Assembly: GCF_900078315.1 (NCBI RefSeq)
Contig: NZ_FKBS01000008.1
Coordinates: 26,471 to 90,470 of the forward strand
DNA length: 64,000 nucleotides
DNA from: Bordetella ansorpii
GTDB taxonomy: Bacteria; Pseudomonadota; Gammaproteobacteria; Burkholderiales; Burkholderiaceae_B
Direction: 5' to 3'
A program made the translations under genes and the position numbers. Shown here in pieces: positions 61,112-64,000 of this stretch. Below the pieces are notes generated by a model. The model saw only the letters and a list, made by a program, of their open reading frames with translations. It was not told where the DNA came from and did no database searches. The stretch's first letter is position 1. Each line of letters opens with the position of its first letter.

Positions 61112-63201
61112 CGCTCTGGGACCGCCTCATGACGCCCCGCTCGGTGGCCATCATCGGCGCCTCGGCCGATGCGTCCAAGACCTCGGGCCGGCCCGTCGGC
61201 TATCTGCTCAAGCATGGCTACAAAGGGAAGATATTCCCCGTCAACCCACGAGCCAGCGAGATCGAGGGGCTGGCATGCCATCCGGACATCGCCTCGCTGC
61301 CGCAGGCGCCGGACGTCGCGCTGGTGCTGCTGGGGGCGCAACGTTCCGTGGACGCCGTGCGGGAACTGGCCGCGCTGGGCACGCCGGCCGCCATCGTGCT
61401 GGCCAGCGGATTCGCCGAGACCGGCGAGGAAGGCGCGCGCCGGCAGCAGGCCTTGTGCCAGGCGGCCGGGTCCATGCGGCTGCTGGGCCCGAACACGATC
61501 GGACTGGTCAACCTGACCGACGGCATCACCCTCAGCGCCAGCGGCGCCCTGGAGCTGGAGCAGTTGCAGCGGGGCGAGATCGGCCTGGTATCGCAGAGCG
61601 GCGGCATCCTGGGCGCCCTGCTCTCCCGCGCCAGCGCGCGCGGCATCGGCTTCTCCAAGCTGATATCGACCAGCAACGAGGCTGACCTGGATCTCTCGGA
61701 TTTCATCGGCATGCTGGCCGACGATCCCGGCACGCGCGTCATCGCACTGTACGTGGAAACCGTGCGCCGCCCCGAAGCCTTCGTCCGGGCTTGCCGCAAG
61801 GCGGCGGCCGCCGGCAAGCCCATCGTGGCCTTCAAGATCGGCCGTTCGGAATCCGGCGCCCGCGCCGCGGCGTCGCACACCGGGGCGCTGGCGGGCGCGG
61901 ACCGCATGTATGACGCGCTTTTCTCGCAGGCCGGCGTGCTCCGGGCGCAGACCTACGCGGACCTGCTGAACATACCGGCGGCCTTGGCGGCGGGACGGAC
62001 ATTGCAGGGCAATCGCGTGGCGGTGCTCACCTCCACCGGCGGCGCCGGCACGCTGGTCGCGGACAGCCTGGGCATGGCGGGCTTCGACCTGCCCGCGCCC
62101 GACGCAGCCACCGCGGCCGACCTGCGCGCGCTGCAGGAAGGCGACCATGCCGTGCTGGACCGCAATCCAATCGACGTCACGCTGGCCGGACTGCAGCCCG
62201 CCCTGCTGCGCCGGATCATTCGCGTGCTGCTGGACAGCCCGGCATACGACGCGCTGGCCGTGGTCGTAGGCTCTTCGGGCGTGGCGCAACCGGAACTGAT
62301 GGCGGATGCGTTGCGGGACTCCATGGGCCACGATGGCAAACCCGTGATGGCCTACGTCAGTCCCCACGCGCCGGCTGCGGCCGCCGTACTGGGCCGCTAT
62401 GGCATTCCCGCCTTCCACGAGCCCGAAGGCGTGGCGGCGGCCCTGGGCGCGCAATGGCGCTTCGCACAGCTATCCAGCGGCCCAACCGTGCATGCCACGG
62501 CGCGACGGCCCCTTCAAGCCCCGAAGGATCTGCCCGCCGGGCCGATGGACGAAGCGCAGGCCAAGGCCCTGTTCCGCCATTTCGGCATCCACGCGGTCCG
62601 TGAGCGGGTCGTGCACGACGCGGCACAGGCCGAGCAGGCCGCGCGCGAACTCGGGCCGGCCGTCGTGCTCAAGCTGCTGTCCGCACGGATCCTGCATAAG
62701 TCGGAGGTGGGCGGCGTGGCGCTGGGCCTGGAGGCGGCATCGATCGGACCACGCCTGGCGCGGATGGCGCGCGACGTCCAGGCCAGCACCGGCCTGGCGC
62801 CGGATGCCTTCCTGGTCCAGGAGATGACGGCAGGCGTGGCCGAACTGATCCTGGGCGTCCGCAAGGACACCCTGGGCACCGCCCTGTTGATCGGCATGGG
62901 CGGCGTGATGGCCGAACTGTTCCGCGACACGGCCTTGCTGATGCTGCCGGCGGATGGCGGTTCGCTGGGGCGCGATCAGGTGCTGGAGGCGTTGCGCGGC
63001 CTGACGTCCTGGCCGTTGCTGGAGGGTTACCGTGGCCGCCCCAAGGCCGACGTGGCCGCCGTCATCGACGCCGTGCTGGCGTTCGGCGATATGGCCCGGT
63101 CGCTTGGAGACCGCCTCGTCGAGGCCGAGATCAACCCCTTGTTCGTCCGCGCGGAGGGCCAGGGCGCGATCGCCGCGGACGGTGTGGCCACTCTTTCCTA
63201 G
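61108..63201 (+). CDS. ADP-forming acyl-CoA synthetase (single-chain ACD)
   Basis: A 697-residue acetate-CoA ligase (ADP-forming) family protein. The CoA-binding domain (RSVAIIGASADASKTSGRPVGYLLKHGYKGKIFPVNP) opens it. A succinyl-CoA-synthetase-like middle part follows, with the phosphohistidine His257 in AASHTGALAGAD. The ATP-grasp domain is at the end (about 470-697), including HKSEVGGVALGL and EMTAGVAELILGVRKD. It makes an acyl-CoA from a carboxylate using ATP. It completes a likely acid-activation operon with the hydratase. Confidence 0.9.
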   Translation: MTLWDRLMTPRSVAIIGASADASKTSGRPVGYLLKHGYKGKIFPVNPRASEIEGLACHPDIASLPQAPDVALVLLGAQRSVDAVRELAALGTPAAIVLASGFAETGEEGARRQQALCQAAGSMRLLGPNTIGLVNLTDGITLSASGALELEQLQRGEIGLVSQSGGILGALLSRASARGIGFSKLISTSNEADLDLSDFIGMLADDPGTRVIALYVETVRRPEAFVRACRKAAAAGKPIVAFKIGRSESGARAAASHTGALAGADRMYDALFSQAGVLRAQTYADLLNIPAALAAGRTLQGNRVAVLTSTGGAGTLVADSLGMAGFDLPAPDAATAADLRALQEGDHAVLDRNPIDVTLAGLQPALLRRIIRVLLDSPAYDALAVVVGSSGVAQPELMADALRDSMGHDGKPVMAYVSPHAPAAAAVLGRYGIPAFHEPEGVAAALGAQWRFAQLSSGPTVHATARRPLQAPKDLPAGPMDEAQAKALFRHFGIHAVRERVVHDAAQAEQAARELGPAVVLKLLSARILHKSEVGGVALGLEAASIGPRLARMARDVQASTGLAPDAFLVQEMTAGVAELILGVRKDTLGTALLIGMGGVMAELFRDTALLMLPADGGSLGRDQVLEALRGLTSWPLLEGYRGRPKADVAAVIDAVLAFGDMARSLGDRLVEAEINPLFVRAEGQGAIAADGVATLS

Positions 63202-63282
63202 TGCCCGGACGGGCGCATGAACGCGCCCGCCATTTTTCACGATAAGTGCCGCACGAGCCGGCACGCTTTCTGGAGACAAGCA

Positions 63283-64000
63283 ATGAACCGACGCCTATCT
63301 CGGGGGTGGCTGCTGGCCGCCGCCTTGACCGCCCTGCTGCCCCTGCACGCCGCACGGGCCGAATTTCCCGACAGGCCGTTGCGCATCGTCGTGCCCTTCA
63401 CGCCCGGTGGCGGCACCGACATCATCGCGCGCCAGTTGGCCAAGGACCTGGGGCAGGAGCTCGGCCAGACGGTGGTGGTCGAGAACCGCCCCGGCGGCAG
63501 CACCATCATCGGCAGCGACAATGTGGCGCGCAGCGCGCCGGACGGCTACACCTTGCTGATGGCGACGTTCGCCCATGCCGTCAATCCCGCCATCCAGCAG
63601 AAACTGCCCTACGACACCGACAAGGCCTTCGCGCCGGTCGCCATGATCGGCAAGTCGCCGAACGTGCTGGTGGTCGCGGCAGACTCGACGTTCAAGACCG
63701 TGCAGGAGCTGCTGGCGGCCGCCCGCGCGCAGCCCGGCAAGCTGACCTTCGGCTCGTACGGCAACGGCACTTCCGCGCACCTGGCGGGCGAGATGTTCAA
63801 GAGCCAGGGCAAAGTGGACATCCTGCACGTGCCCTACAAAGGCGCAGGTCCGGCCATCAATGACCTGATGGGCGGCCAGATCGACATGATCTTCTCCACC
63901 TCGGCCAGCGTGAGCGCCCAGGTCAAGAGCGGCCAGTTGCGCGCCCTGGCGGTCACCTCGTCGAAGCGCTCTCCGACCTATCCCGACGTGCCCACCGTGG
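63283..64000 (+). CDS. Bug-family (TctC-like) solute receptor, truncated by window end
   Basis: The first 239 residues of a Bug receptor. The signal peptide (to about residue 26, LPLHAARA) is followed by FPDRPLRIVVPFTPGGGTDIIARQLAKDLGQELGQTVVVENRPGGSTIIGSDNVARSAPDGYTLL and later VPYKGAGPAINDLMGGQIDMI. The window cuts it near PDVPTV, a conserved late motif. Position after the hydratase/synthetase genes suggests it captures the acid they activate. No membrane partners visible. Confidence 0.9.
   Translation, partial: MNRRLSRGWLLAAALTALLPLHAARAEFPDRPLRIVVPFTPGGGTDIIARQLAKDLGQELGQTVVVENRPGGSTIIGSDNVARSAPDGYTLLMATFAHAVNPAIQQKLPYDTDKAFAPVAMIGKSPNVLVVAADSTFKTVQELLAAARAQPGKLTFGSYGNGTSAHLAGEMFKSQGKVDILHVPYKGAGPAINDLMGGQIDMIFSTSASVSAQVKSGQLRALAVTSSKRSPTYPDVPTV

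Noticed and set aside
1-64000. CRISPR arrays, insertion sequences, rRNA and tRNA genes
   Set aside because: None was recognised on either strand.

Overview
The window is a GC-rich betaproteobacterial chromosome segment, most likely Alcaligenaceae (Bordetella/Achromobacter-like). The signs are three orphan Bug-family (TctC-type) solute receptors, many LysR regulators, a CaiB/enoyl-CoA-hydratase style of catabolic operon, a cyoABCD quinol oxidase, and very dense, mostly overlapping genes. No rRNA, tRNA, CRISPR array or insertion sequence was seen. Nearly all long open frames opposite the listed genes are codon-bias shadows.

Layout. 1-3.5 kb: small exported DUF4148 protein, porin, membrane acyltransferase, exported helical-repeat protein. 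3.7-9.4 kb: a LysR regulator divergent from an operon of enoyl-CoA hydratase, CoA-transferase, Bug receptor, FMN alpha-hydroxy-acid oxidase and a lone Rieske ferredoxin. 9.5-12.3 kb: hydrolase, a probable azlD relic, ribA, EamA exporter. 12.4-22.4 kb: N-methylhydantoinase-type HyuA/HyuB, LysR, Bug receptor, a three-subunit opine/D-hydroxyproline-type amine dehydrogenase and its divergent LysR. An AraC relic and an unknown small gene follow.

23.2-43.7 kb is the highlight: what reads as a complete picolinic acid (pyridine-2-carboxylate) degradation island. It holds XdhC, a MarR regulator, a four-component Rieske hydroxylase (predicted 6-hydroxypicolinate 3-hydroxylation), a three-subunit molybdenum hydroxylase (predicted picolinate 6-hydroxylation) whose iron-sulfur subunit is fused to a CoxG/SRPBCC domain, an NMT1-type ABC importer, and a TRAP transporter whose receptor gene is split from its membrane genes. 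An amidohydrolase-family decarboxylase follows, then the nic-type lower pathway: maleate isomerase, N-formylmaleamate deformylase, 2,5-dihydroxypyridine dioxygenase and maleamate amidase. Catalytic residues of the lower pathway fall at the positions expected for NicX and maleate isomerase. A 12-bp palindrome (TCAGTRYACTGA) recurs at four places: before the MarR gene, before both divergent hydroxylase/transporter operons, and before the decarboxylase operon. This implies one repressor for the whole island.

43.7-47.2 kb: tyrosine recombinase divergent from a KfrA-like coiled-coil protein across a short AT-rich region packed with inverted repeats, then a degenerate ABC ATPase and AlaE. 47.3-53.6 kb: SURF1-cyoDCBA on the minus strand, and an MFS transporter. 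53.7-58.8 kb: FecI/FecR/TonB receptor with an exported esterase, a siderophore-iron uptake module. 58.9-64 kb: RidA, IclR, and an enoyl-CoA hydratase / ADP-forming acyl-CoA synthetase / Bug receptor operon that runs off the end.

Family and substrate assignments rest on reading translated sequence and remembered family motifs. No database search was run.
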